This document shows, piece by piece, positions 22,026 through 33,617 of a stretch of 64,000 nt of DNA. The DNA comes from Triticum aestivum (taxonomy: Eukaryota > Streptophyta > Magnoliopsida > Poales > Poaceae): contig NC_057811.1 of NCBI RefSeq assembly GCF_018294505.1, positions 28,790,618-28,854,617 on the forward strand, in the 5' to 3' direction. Below the pieces are notes generated by a model. The model did no database searches and was not told the DNA's origin. It saw only the letters and a list, made by a program, of their open reading frames with translations. The position numbers and the translations under genes were made by a program. Numbering within the stretch: position 1 is the stretch's first letter; each line of letters starts with the position of its first letter.

Positions 22026-22029
22026 GCTC

Positions 22030-23127
22030 CCTCTGTTCAATCCGTGCCAACCCTAGCCGCCCCTCCTCCTCACCACCCCCCTCGAACTAGATCGCCGCCG
22101 CCTGAGGCAGCCGCCGGGCAAACGGGGCGCCAACGATGGTGGCGGCGGGGCCTCGGTTGCCTTGCCTCTGCGTGGGGAACCCCGGATCTGGAGCGGCGGC
22201 TCCATTGGCAAGGCACGGACGGCTAGCAGCCGTGCGGGCGGTGGATCTGGTGTCCCGGCCGCGCGGGCGGCGGGATAAGGTGGTCGTTGGCGGCCGGCGA
22301 AGGCTTCTACGGCGGTCGGTGCGGGCGATCTGGCACCTCCCTTCCTCCTCCGCTCGGCGTGCGGGCCAGCCTGGTCGGGCCGTGCTTCCTCTTGGTCGCC
22401 GGTTCTGTACAGGAGGCGCTGCTGGTGGCGGGGATCTAGTTCGGGCGAAATCCCTTGCCGGCCATGACCGGCCGCGCCGACGGCGACGCCTGAGGGCGTC
22501 GTTCCGCTCCTTGGAGGCGTCGGTATGGACTGATCTCCTCACGGCGCCGTTCCCTTCTTGAAGGCGCCGCTTCGGGAACCTTGGGGTTGGGTGGCGCTTG
22601 TAGGTGGTTGGCGACGGCGGTGCTGCGGCCCTATCCTAGCATGGATTTACGTCCGTTGCTTGGAGATGGACTCGCGTAGGTGGAGGTCGTCGCCTGGCGT
22701 CGTGGTGGCGTCAAAGGCGGAGGACCTGCCAAGACTCGCGTAGGTGGAGGTCGTCATTTGGCGTCGTGGTGGCGTCGATGGCGGAGAACCTGCCAAGGTT
22801 GTCATCTCAATCGCTCTGAAGATGGACCAGTGGAATATGGCGGCGACAACACATGTGAGTGCGTCGGACCGGTTTGAGCCCCGGACCCGGTAGATGGCTC
22901 GGTCGGGGCCTCCGGCTTTAGATGTTAGGCTTAGGTGAGAGGTCTAGATATGTGGCCCAGCTTGCACCCCTTCATCATTTGAATAGGAGTAGCGACAGAT
23001 GTTGCGAAGATGACGGATTCAAGTATATTGTTGTTCTACTTTGTAAGTTCCTCGAGAATAATCAATAAAATGGCCGCATGCATCTTCCAGATGCATATGC
23101 CGGAGGTTATCCTCCTTTTTTTTTAAA
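22030..23127 (+). mobile_element. GC-rich LINE-like retroelement remnant
   Basis: A sharply GC-rich block (22030-22920) with CCCTAGCCGCC-type leader sequence resembles the 5' untranslated region of Triticeae LINEs. The end, from about 23050, has AATAAAATGGCCGCATGCAT, CCGGAGGTTATCCTCC and a T/A-run. This resembles the LINE 3' end with its GCAGAGGCCGGGG-like motif. A direct repeat of GACTCGCGTAGGTGGAGGTCGTC lies near 22668 and 22733. The ORF2 part is missing, so this would be an internally deleted or non-autonomous copy. No target duplication was found. Confidence 0.45.
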
Positions 23128-23183
23128 ATGTAGTCCATATTAATATATTCAAAATATTTTATAGTATTTGTGAACGAAAGGAG
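23128..23183. mobile_element. Stowaway-type MITE, one half
   Basis: The segment ending TTTGTGAACGAAAGGAG followed by TA is the reverse of a Stowaway terminus (CTCC-TTCGTTCACAAATAC). It begins abruptly after the poly(A)-like end of the GC-rich element. A CTCCCTCTGTTC at 22026-22037 might be a scrap of the opposite end. Confidence 0.5.
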
Positions 23184-23185
23184 TA

Positions 23186-23380
23186 ATTAATAGTAATGCA
23201 ACAATTTCAGTGGAGGCCAGTCAGCAGCTAACTAAATGTGCTGGATGAGACTGGAGAAATGCATAAACGATTTACACATGATAGAACTACTCTTTTCTTA
23301 TTAAGGCGAATCAGGTTCGTTACTGACTGCCAAAGTCACGGCCGTTTCTGCCTTTGACGCTGATAAGAGATTCTACACTG
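23186..23380. other. No feature recognised
   Basis: Mixed-composition sequence between the Stowaway fragment and the Tourist MITE. No open frame or repeat stands out. Confidence 0.4.
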
Positions 23381-23383
23381 TAA

Positions 23384-23751
23384 GGCCTCGTTTGAAATGG
23401 AGGGATTCAGGAGGACTTGAGGTGTGGAGATTGGAGGGGATTTGATGAATCCCTCCCCTCCACCCAATCTCCTCAACTCCCCTTGCAATCAATCCCTTCC
23501 TGAAAAAACGCGTTTGGTAGGCGGAGAGTGGAGGAGGCATGCACTGCCGCTGCCCTCGAGGTTCTGCTTGTGCAAGGCCCTCGACTAGAGTTCTGAACCG
23601 CGCGGGTACGAGGGGATTGGAAGGGATCGGAGGGGGTTGGGCTGTGCAAACCCCACCTATCAAATGGGCCGATGAGGTTTCGTGGGGCTTCTGGCCCTCC
23701 GGGGGTTCATCCTCTCCAAACCTCCTGAATCCTCCTGCGCCAAACGAGGCC
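23384..23751. mobile_element. Tourist-type (PIF/Harbinger) MITE, 368 bp, target duplication TAA
   Basis: Left end GGCCTCGTTTGAAATGG and right end CCAAACGAGGCC (GCGCCAAACGAGGCC) are inverted copies, and the following GGATTCAGGAGG also recurs inverted at the right (CCTCCTGAATCC). TAA precedes (23381-23383) and follows (23752-23754), the expected Harbinger duplication. It has no coding content. Confidence 0.88.
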
Positions 23752-23754
23752 TAA

Positions 23755-24132
23755 AGGAAAAGCTGAAAGCTCTCCTATCTCGTGTGTTTCTCTTCTCTTG
23801 CACCTTGTCGGAAAACAGCGTGCACCAGGGACGCTTGATTCCATTGCAGGCATCAGTTCAATCTATCATGCTACAGGGAACCGGCACTATCTTCTTTTTC
23901 TTCTTCTTTTAGGTCGTGAACGCAAGTCATTTGAGACATTCACATGGGATTACATAATCGGTACGTTGTGACGGAACTGGACGCACATGATGAAATAGAT
24001 AGATATTCCTACGGTAGATTTATCAGCATCAGTGTGGAGCTAAAGTGTTTGATGTTTTGTATGAATGGTTTGGTCTGAACAATAAAGCCGACCACTCAGG
24101 ACCTACTTTTGGGCTTTTTTTTGTATTATTGT
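23755..24132. other. No feature recognised
   Basis: Contains a polypyrimidine stretch ending CTTCTTTTAG at about 23911, which resembles a splice acceptor but has no supported exon after it. Confidence 0.4.
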
Positions 24133-26930
24133 ATACTAGCAAAAGGGCCCGTGCGCGGAGAAAAAAATTATAATCTTGAATGGCCAAGATCACATTTTTT
24201 TGCATCACCGACATTTTTCAAATTCATGAACACTTTTACGAATTTGCAAACATATTCTAAAATCAATAACATATTTTGAATTCATGAACATTTTATAGTA
24301 TTTACAAACATTTTTAGAAATTGTGAACATTTTTTAACAATTTTCTTGAATAGGCAAATAATTCTAAAATGGACGAACATTGTTTTAGAAATCGGTGGAA
24401 CCATTTTTGAAATTCACGAACATTTTTTGATTTTACAAACATATTTTGAAATGCATGATCATTTTTTGAATCAGCGAACATTCTATGAATGAATAAACTA
24501 TTTTGTAAGTCACGAATAGTTTTTCAAATATTTGGTTATTTCCCCATTCATGAACATTTTTTGAATGATGAGATGTTCTTCAATTACATTAAAAAAAATT
24601 TATACACGAATTTTTAAAAAGTCATGAACGTATTTTGATTTCATGAACATTTGTTTCCGAAATTTCGAACATTTTTTGAGTCAGATTCCTTAATAAAATT
24701 GCAAATATTTTTTGAATACACAAACATTTTATGATTTATCAAACCTTTATTTGAAAATTATTTTCTAAATTTCAAATATTTTTTTGTATTCCGAAATTAT
24801 TTAAAAAATAAAAAAGGAAAAAGATAAAAAGTGAAATGTTAAAAACAGGCCGCCCGGACATGGGCCCGCCCAGATATGCGGCCCACGCCTTATCCCTCCC
24901 CGCAGAGCCGAGTATGTGAGGTCCCTACTACATGGGCCTGTCCAGACGGGGATTTCCCTGTGTGAAACATTTATATCACTTATATGTGACATTTGTGGGT
25001 AATTTCTATGACGTGCCATAAGAAGAAATAGCCCCTTTTATTACTAGCAAAAGGGTCCGTGCGTTGTAACGGGAGAAATAAAATCAAAATCTCCAATGAC
25101 CATGACCATATTTGCTACATCACTGAGACACCCTATCACTCTCAATTTCATGAAATCATGAATAATTTTTGAAATCACGAACATGTTTTAAAATTCTTAC
25201 ACATGTTTGGAATCATGAACATTTTCCAAATTCATGAACACTCATACAAATTTTCAAACATTTTCTAAAATCAAGAACATTTCTAGAATTGATGAAAAAA
25301 ATTATACTATTTGCAAACACTTATTAAAAATTCTGAACATCTTTATAAATAATTTTGTTTAATCGGCAAACATTTTATGGAAATTGATGGAAAAAAATTC
25401 GAAATTCAAAAACATTTTTCGTTTTGACTAAATTTTTTGAAATACATGATCATTTTTTGAAACAGTGAACATTTTCTGAATGACTAAACTATGTTGTAAG
25501 TCAAGAAATAGTTTTTCAATTTTAGGATATTTTTCCATTCATGAACATTTTTTGAATTAGCGATTTATTTCAATTTCATTAACAATTTTTGATACACAAA
25601 ATATTTAGAAAATCATGAATATTATTTGATTTCCGAAAATTTTGTTTTTAAAATTTTGAACATTTTTTGTGTAAGCAATTATTTTTTGCAAACTGCGACC
25701 ATATTTTGAATCCACAAGTATTTTATGATTTATGAAAAATTTATGTCAAATTCTCATTTTTTTTTTCGAAACTATTTTGAAATCTCAAAATATTTATAGT
25801 AGAAAAGAAAAAAACAGGAAAGAAAAATTAAAATGGAAAACGAAATTAAAAAAACAGGCCAGCCTGTAATGGGCCAGCCCAAACATGCGGGTAGCGTCTT
25901 CTCCCAGCGTGCAGATAGCATTAAAGGAGGTCCCAAGTGTAGGGCCGGCCCAGATGGGGGAATTCCCCTGTGTGAATTTTTTTATCACTTATATGTGGCA
26001 TTGAACTCATGAATCATGCGCTATCACATCCAGCTAGCCGCCATGTCTCGCTCGGACAACCAGATGAACTTTCTTTCGTCCCTGTAAACATTTTGACGAT
26101 ATAATAAAAAGCTTTGGAATTTGTCTAAAAAAAACTTATAAGTGGCATTGGTGGGTAATATTTTGTAACTTTAGAGGTAATTTCCACGACGTACCACTAG
26201 AAGCGCAATAGCCCATTTACTATTATTAGGTACTCTTTTTTCCTTGTGGAGGTTTGGAAATGAGAGAATTTGAATATAGTAACTCTCGAAAACTCTTATT
26301 GGACGAGAGAGATTTAATATGATATTGGCATGGGTTCTACCAACTAAACGAAGAAGTATTTGACTGGATAAACAGACAATTTCCTTTAATTGACAAACAT
26401 TTTTATGAAAATTGGTGGAACAACTTTTGAAATTCAAAAATATTTTTTGAGTTAATGAACATTCTTTTAACTTAATGAACATTTTTTTTAAATACATGAC
26501 CATTTTTTTGAATCTGTGAACGTTGTATGAATGAATAAACTAGTTTCTAAGTCATGAGCAGTTATTCAATTTTTAAGATATTTTTTCCTTCATGAACATT
26601 TTTTCAATTGGTGAAATTTTGTTCAATTTCATTAACAACCCTTTTTAAAAAATCATGAACATTATATTTTACCAAAAAAGCAAATTGTTTTTTTACAAAA
26701 TCGTGGACATTTTTTGAATCCACAAACCTTTTATGATTTATGAAATCCTAAATTATTTAAAGTAGAAAAATCATAAAAAGAAAAGAGAAAGGAATAATAG
26801 AAAACGAAGTTACAAAAATAGGCCGACCGAACATGGGCCGGCCCCAAACAGGCGCACTGCATCTTCTCCGAGCGCCTAGAGCGTAGTATAGGAGGTCCCT
26901 ACTGCATGGGCTGGCCTAAGCGTTGTCAAA
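24133..26930. repeat. AT-rich repeat family in three successive diverged copies (about 1 kb each)
   Basis: Copies start at about 24133 and 25042 with ACTAGCAAAAGGG(C/T)CCGTGCG; the third (about 26230-26930) lacks that start. Each carries dozens of CATGAACATTTTTTGAA-type motifs. Each then has a GC-rich island of about 120 bases with GGGCC(G/C)GCCC and GGAGGTCCC at 24845, 25853 and 26818. The first two copies end with TTATATGTG(A/G)CATT and AATAGCCC(C/A)TTT. The starts and AATAGCCCCTTTTATTA ends are partly inverted (AAAAGGGGC), suggesting a DNA-transposon-like family. I cannot name it. Confidence 0.7.
26004..26133 (+). mobile_element. Short 5'-truncated LINE insertion, 17-bp target duplication
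   Basis: ACTTATATGTGGCATTG at 25987-26003 recurs as ACTTATAAGTGGCATTG at 26134-26150 (one difference). The inserted 130 bases end AATTTGTCTAAAAAAAA, a LINE-like 3' end with an A tail, preceded by TATAATAAAAAGCTTTGG. It interrupts the second copy of the AT-rich repeat. Confidence 0.8.
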
Positions 26931-27025
26931 TTTATTCATATATTATTTTCGATTGTACAACCATAATTTTTCTTATCTCTCTCGTTCCACTACATGCTCC
27001 TAGTCAATGAATTTCTTTAATAATG

Positions 27026-27240
27026 GTTGTTTTTATTAACTCAAAATATAGCATCAAGCAGATACAAAACATAATGAGCCACACCCGGTCTATGCATAAC
27101 TAAGATGCACACAGCCAAAAGCAGAAGTCTGACAAAAATAAGATAAGAAGATCGATATATCGACAACAGTGAGTCATATAGTTGGTTTTGGGTTGGGAAC
27201 GGCGGTGGCCTGCCAGAGGGCAAGACACTGGCTGTGTACG
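27026..27240 (-). mobile_element. LINE 3'-end remnant (tentative)
   Basis: On the minus strand the sequence reads GCTGTGTGCATCTTAGTTAT, then GACCGGGTGTGGCTCA and ends in AGTTAATAAAAACAACC. This resembles the 3' end of Triticeae L1 elements (GCAGAGGCCGGG-type motif then a poly(A) region). No coding part is attached and no target duplication was found. Confidence 0.35.
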
Positions 27241-27246
27241 CTGGTG

Positions 27247-27715
27247 TCACCTGGTGTGGCATTCGTGGGACCCAAGTGGTAGCGCCTCCTCAGTGATGGC
27301 GGCGAGCGCGGACGTGTTGGACACCACCTCGTCTATGTCCATGCAGCCCACTTCTTTCTCTGTAGGAAGGACGCGGTTACACTCGCGTTGACATCGGATG
27401 ACTCGGTCACAGGCACGGGAGGGGTGAGAGGACATGGCACCGTCAATGGCAGCCACGATGCCCGTGCCACCGTGCTCCCTCCCTGTGCCGACCTGGAGCA
27501 ACTTGCCACTCCTCGGCTCGTGGCCGGCGGGCTTTACGGGCCACCTAGCCATTTTTATGCCAGACAACTCTTCTTCCTGCTCGTCAGATGCCATGGAGAA
27601 AACTGTTCAAGGAGGAAAATGGTGAGTGGAGGTGTGATGCGGTTCTTGCCCGACATCTGGCATTGTTTAAATAGCGAGGGGACACGAGGAGCCAAGCGAC
27701 ATTCTGTTTAATGCC
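27247..27715 (-). other. GC-rich segment with a 115-residue minus-strand ORF
   Basis: A minus-strand frame (27247-27594) begins MASDEQEEELSGIKMARWPV and is open without a recognisable domain. Overlapping plus-strand frames are equally open because of the GC content. It might be an exon of a gene carried by the DNA transposon to the right, or a gene fragment. No function is proposed. Confidence 0.25.
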
Positions 27716-27719
27716 AACC

Positions 27720-28165
27720 GGCTCACGAATGAACATGTGGCCGGAGTAATTATCCTGGAACACACGTGGGTTTAATGATGGAAGGCGGGCAGTCTGCAAG
27801 AATGAGGCGAGGATGTGTGTTTAGCCGGCGTGCAGCGGGCGGCGCCCTCGGCCGGCGCTCTGCTTCCATTGCGGAGGCAGTGAGAGGCCGCGTCCGCTCT
27901 GCAGCGCATGAATGCGGGCAGCTGGCGCAGAGCGGGAACGCGTGCGGGCGAGGGAGGAGGGGGTTTGGGTGGGCATGGGTGGTCAGAAGCGGTCGTGGGT
28001 GTTGTCCGAACACCTGCAAAGCCCCCCTCCATGTTTGTCTCCGGTTTACGGGAGAAAGTACGTCCAGACCTTCCAATGGACCGATACAGGCCCGCATTGG
28101 ATGGCACAACACGTCCGGACCATGTGGTCCGGATGGTTCAGGACGGTTTAATTGAGGGTTGACGT
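27720..28165. mobile_element. Non-coding DNA transposon remnant, copy 1
   Basis: GC-rich segment with GTTTACGGGAGAAAGTACGT, CAGACC and CCGCATTGGATGGCA. It closes GTTGACGTTGGAGATGCC followed by TTA. Such a GGCATCTCCAACG terminus with TTA is typical of a Harbinger-like Triticeae family. The left end is not recognised. A related sequence in the same orientation lies at 31280-31497 plus 55164-55184, on the other side of the gliadin gene. Confidence 0.5.
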
Positions 28166-28915
28166 TGGAGATGCCTTAGAGTTTATGAATCCATTGTGTT
28201 TTTCTAATCATAAAAAAACACTTATAATAAGTTAGAAGGAAAGACACGTTTATATGTTAGGTTCAGACTCCAGCTTTCCTCTTACATATGCTTTATTCTG
28301 ATCCGACTGATTCCAATAGAGGGAGCCTAGCGTTGTTTTTCTGGAAACTCGCGGGATAAGGAGACATGCATACACATTCTTTCAAGCAAATCACATCCAT
28401 TCTTTTAACTCATTTTTCTTATTTTAATAATATAATAGATCATTTATATTTTTTATCTCAAACAGTTGACGTGTAATTTATATTGTAATCTGAGGATAAT
28501 GTTTGGATTTTACTTTCAAATATATTTGAAATGGCCATGATGGAATCACATCCATTTATTTTATTATTATTTGAATTTGATCCAAAAGATAAATAATGAG
28601 TAGAGGTCATGTCAACTTTTCTGAGAACTTTGCTAATCAAAATATAAATTGTATTTAAAAACATCTATTTTTAGCACGCATGAAAAACATAACACGTATC
28701 TTTTCACACATAATGAACGGTTGTCATAAGAACTCATGCCATGCCACAACCTCCCTCCGACCCTGCCAACATTGTTGCAGCTGCACTCGCAAGCCTTAGC
28801 GTAGATGATAATTTATACAATTTGCGTAAAACAAAATAAGATCTACAAATGAATAGAAGCTAGAACGTACATTGGCATGCACACACATTGCAAGCCATAC
28901 TAAGCTGATAAGTGT
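28166..28915. other. AT-rich upstream flank of gliadin pseudogene
   Basis: No gene seen. Contains inverted AT-rich tracts and a short GC-richer stretch at 28740-28800 (ACAACCTCCCTCCGACCCTG) of unknown origin. Confidence 0.5.
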
Positions 28916-29141
28916 TAATAACTTGTACAACATATACAACACTTAAGACAAGTAAAAGCAATTTCACGAGTCATGGTCTATCAAAGCAAGCCACATTACT
29001 AGTCTAATCCATCTTAACAGGTCACACATGATTAAAATCTTGTTTGTGTGCAAGTCAAGCTTATCTAGTTTACATGTAACAACTTGTAGAACATTACAAA
29101 ATTTATGTTTGCTAATAACTTCTAGAACACTACAACACTTG

Positions 29142-29170
29142 ACATGTAAAAGGAATTTGATGAGTCATGG
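29142..29170 (+). promoter_or_regulatory. Upstream endosperm-box-like module
   Basis: TGTAAAAGG followed by GATGAGTCATGG: a prolamin-box-like element and a GCN4-like TGAGTCA, spaced as in cereal prolamin promoters. The copy about 194 bases further up is degenerate (AGTAAAAGC and CGAGTCATGG). Confidence 0.55.
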
Positions 29171-29335
29171 CCTACTAAAGCAAGTTATATTACTAGTCTT
29201 ATCTACCTTAACAGGCCACACAAGATTACAAACTAAGTAACGTGCCAGCCATGCTTATCTAGTTTATGCGCAACAATTCGCAGAAAATTACAAACTTAGT
29301 TTCAGAAAATAGGTAATCTAGATTAGTGTTTGAGC

Positions 29336-29358
29336 TGTAAAGTAAATAAGATGAGTCA
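29336..29358 (+). promoter_or_regulatory. Endosperm box (prolamin box plus GCN4-like motif)
   Basis: TGTAAAG at 29336-29342 and TGAGTCA at 29352-29358, nine bases apart, about 300 bases upstream of the gliadin ATG. In wheat and barley prolamin genes these bind a DOF factor (PBF) and a bZIP factor of the Opaque2 type, giving endosperm-specific expression. Both core motifs are intact although the gene is broken. Confidence 0.8.
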
Positions 29359-29546
29359 AGCGTGTTATCACACGTTTTTGGTTGTGGAATGATAGTGCAA
29401 TAACAAGGAACTTTAATGACCAGTCCAAGAATACACTTGTAAGTAGTGCTACCGAACACAACATACCAAATTATGATTTTGAGAAGCATCCAAGCACTTT
29501 CCACACAGGCAAATGCCAATTGTGAAAGAGATCATGCCATGGTAGC

Positions 29547-29554
29547 TATAAATA
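29547..29554 (+). promoter_or_regulatory. TATA box of gliadin pseudogene
   Basis: TATAAATA lies 97 bases before the ATG at 29651, the usual distance for alpha-gliadin genes. Confidence 0.85.
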
Positions 29555-29650
29555 CGCTCGTAGCATGATGACCATCCTTCCTCATCCATCATTCTCATAA
29601 GTAGAGTGCATCATTTAAGCCAAGCAAGCAGTGGTCAATACAAATCCATC

Positions 29651-30794
<1,144 letters not shown>

Positions 30795-30871
30795 GAAGAG
30801 AAGAACTCTAGTACTAGATATATGAAGCATTGTTTTCTTAGTCCATGGTTTGGTCGTTGTTGCTGTGAAAA

Positions 30872-30934
30872 AATAAAGTGGCATGCACTATCATGTAAGA
30901 ACCCGAACTATACTAGTTCAAACTTGGGAATAAA
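30872..30934 (+). terminator. Gliadin 3' end poly(A) signals
   Basis: AATAAA at 30872-30877 and again at 30929-30934, 78 and 135 bases after the stop codon. Paired signals at these distances are usual for prolamin genes. Confidence 0.7.
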
Positions 30935-30939
30935 AGACA

Positions 30940-31279
30940 AACACAAGTCTTGTCTACATATGATTCTTTGTTTGATTTCCATTCATGTGCGCATTCACAA
31001 GTTCACCCCTAATTATATATATATGCATTAAGTAGATATTTATGTTGCATTAATCTAAAGATAACAAAATGACTCTAAAATTTGAATTAAATTGAAGTAT
31101 TTCCTTGGAATTTCAAATGGAATATTATTAAAGTAGTAAGGACTATCCACATCCTTGGCTTGCCCTTGATCAATTATTTGCAGAGAAGCATTCAATTTGT
31201 CAATCAACATGAGTATATTCATCGCGGCTACTCCAAATCGGCATGAATGAGGTACCGGTGCTCTGGAGCACTACTAGCT
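30940..31279. other. Downstream flank, no feature recognised
   Basis: AT-rich with TATATATA near 31015. No gene is seen. Confidence 0.4.
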
Positions 31280-31497
31280 AACTGCTTCTCATGTGAAGGG
31301 GTGCGGGCGCGGGAGAGGTGTTTCTGGTGGGGCAGGGGAGTATGAAGCGGCCGTGGCAGCGGTCCAGATGCCCACAAAGACCCGTAGTTTGTTTTTGGTT
31401 TACAGGAAAGTGCACATCCAGACCGGCCTGCGGGCCGATATAGGACCGTATTGGATGGCAAAACATGTCCGGATGGTTGCGAGTGGTTTGGGGGTTA
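31280..31497. mobile_element. Non-coding DNA transposon remnant, copy 2 (left part)
   Basis: GGTTTACAGGAAAGTGCACAT, CAGACCGG, CCGTATTGGATGGCAAAA and GTCCGGATGGTTGCGAG match copy 1 at 28030-28140 in the same orientation. The terminus is displaced to 55164 by the solo LTR that inserted at 31502; joining GGGTTAGCTTT to GGAGATACCCC restores it. Confidence 0.6.
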
Positions 31498-32071
31498 GCT
31501 TTTGTAATGCCCGGTTAGTTATGCTATAGTAATTCCCTGCTAGTGATGCCACGTCACCCTGATTACTGTTGTTAACCTCACAATTATTCAATCCCATTCA
31601 AATTCAAATTTAAAATAAAGGCAAACATCAAAAGTTTTCAAACATTAAAACTAAAATCTTCGAGAGGTGAAAAATAATGCGTAAGTAATTATGCTGGAGA
31701 AACCACACTTTTACAAAATGTTTAAATACTATAAAATGAATAAAACAGTGGCTTAAACTATTATTAAAATGCTTTTAAAATAGTAAAAATGTTATAACTA
31801 AATTAATTGGGTGCCAAACTTTTGGTGGCAGTGGTATATTTAGTAGAACTAATTTAGATGCTAATTATATAATTTACAAAATTAAAGTAAATTGAAAACA
31901 GGATAAAACAGAAAAGGAGAGACAAAACAAATAAAAGCAAAAGGGGGCAACTCCTCGCTGGGCCTCGGCCAAGCTGGCCACTGGGCTAGCTAGGCCGACC
32001 CAGCCGCCTACATTAACCCACCACTCCCCATCGAACCCTAGCCCGATCTCCCCACTTCCCCCACACCCCCT

Positions 32072-33617
32072 TGATGTCTACTACGCAACTTTATTCTTAT
32101 AGACACGTGTTGGGCCTCCAAGCGCAGAGTTTTGTAGGATAGTAGCAATTTTCCCTCAAGTGGATGACCTAAGGTTTATAAATCCGTGGGAGGCGTAGGA
32201 TGAAGATGGTCTCTCTCAAACAACCCTGCAATCAAATACAAGAAATCTCTTGTGTCCCTAACACACGCAATACAATGGCAAATTGTATAGGTGCACTAGT
32301 TCAGTGAAGAGATGGTGATAAAAGTGTAATTTTGATGGTAGAAATATATTTTTATAATCTGAATAAATAAAAACAGCAAGTTGGGAAATAGTAAATGGGC
32401 ACAAAAACGGTATTGCAATGCTTGAAACCAAGGCCTAGGGTCCGTAATTTTGCTAGTGCAATTTCTCAACAGTGCTAATATAGTTGGATCATATGATTAT
32501 CCCTCAAAGTGCAATAAAGAATCACTCCCGAGTTCCTAATAGCGGAGAACAAAAGATAGAAATTGTTTGTAGGGTATGAAACCACCTCAAAGCTTCGGTT
32601 CGATCTGTTCAAGATTTCGTACTAAAATAACACAAAGCTATTTTTTCCGTTCGATCTGTCCTAGAGTTCGTACTAAAATAACACCAAAGCAAATTCATAT
32701 TCATAATACACAATCCACACAAAGAACTACAAAGAGACCCCAAAGTTTCTATCGGAGAAAAGATAATAAAAACGTGCATCATCCCCTATGCATAGATTAC
32801 CCCAACATCACCTTGGGAAACCGCAAGTTGAGTGCCATAACATATATCAAGTGAATCAATACGATACCCCAATGTCACCTCAAGTATTCATACCGCAAGA
32901 CATACATCATGTGTTCTCATATCTGAATATTCAATCCGACAAGACAAAACTTCAAAGGCTAAAGATTCAGAGTATAGAGGGGAGAAACATCATATGATCC
33001 ATCTATATTAACAAAGCCCATGATATAGATCACGAGAGAGAGATTAAACACATAGCTACTGGTACAAACCCTCAGCCCCGAGGGTGGACTACTCCCTCCT
33101 CATCGTGGTGGCCGCCAGGATGACGAAGATGGCCACCAAAGATGATTCCCCCCTCCGGCAGGGTGCCATAAAGGGTCTAGATTGGTTTTCGGTGGATACA
33201 GAGCCTAGCGGCGGCGGAACTTCTGATCTAGGTTAACCCCAAAGGGTTTCGGAATATTTGGGAATTTATAGTGCAAAGAGGGGGTGCGGGAGGCCACCGA
33301 GGTGGGCACAACCCACCTGGGCGCGCCAGGGGGCCCTGGCGCGCCCTGGTGGGTTGTGCCCCCCTCATGCTTCTTCGGCCCACTGTTGGTCTTCTAGTCC
33401 ATAAAAAATCTCCATGAAGTTTCATTGCATTTGGACTCCGTTTAGTATTGATTTCCTGCGATGTAAAAAACAAGCAAAAACGGCAACTGACACTGGGTCA
33501 ATAGGTTAGTCCCAAAAAATGATATAAAGATGCTATAAAATGATTGTAAAACATCCAAGAATGATAAAATAACAGCATGAATACTTCATAAATTATAGAT
33601 ACGTTCGAGACGTATCA
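32072..33617 (-). repeat. 3' LTR of element B
   Basis: 1546 bases. It contains a 58-bp perfect inverted repeat at 33304-33361 and is followed on the inner side by GCATCCCCAAGCTTA, the reverse of the polypurine tract. Confidence 0.88.

Larger units (their letters stand above)
28918..29490 (+). repeat. Three tandem, diverged copies (about 192 bp) of a gliadin promoter module
   Basis: Copies one and two share TAACTT(G/C)TA(C/G)AACA, GAGTCATGG, CTA(T/C)(C/T)AAAGCAAG, ATTACTAGTCT and TTAACAGG(T/C)CACAC, offset by 194 bases (GAGTCATGG at 28968 and 29162). The third, more diverged copy aligns at ATTACAAA, TGTAAAG and GATGAGTCAA, offset by about 191. The third lies at about -300 of the gliadin ATG, the normal place of the endosperm box, so the other two look like duplicated upstream modules. 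Confidence 0.7.

Noticed and set aside
22087..22561. Long overlapping ORFs on both strands in the GC-rich block
   Set aside because: High GC reduces stop codons in all frames; no domain or conserved motif is visible.
23890..23912. Possible splice acceptor after a polypyrimidine tract
   Set aside because: No open, domain-bearing exon follows and no donor was found.
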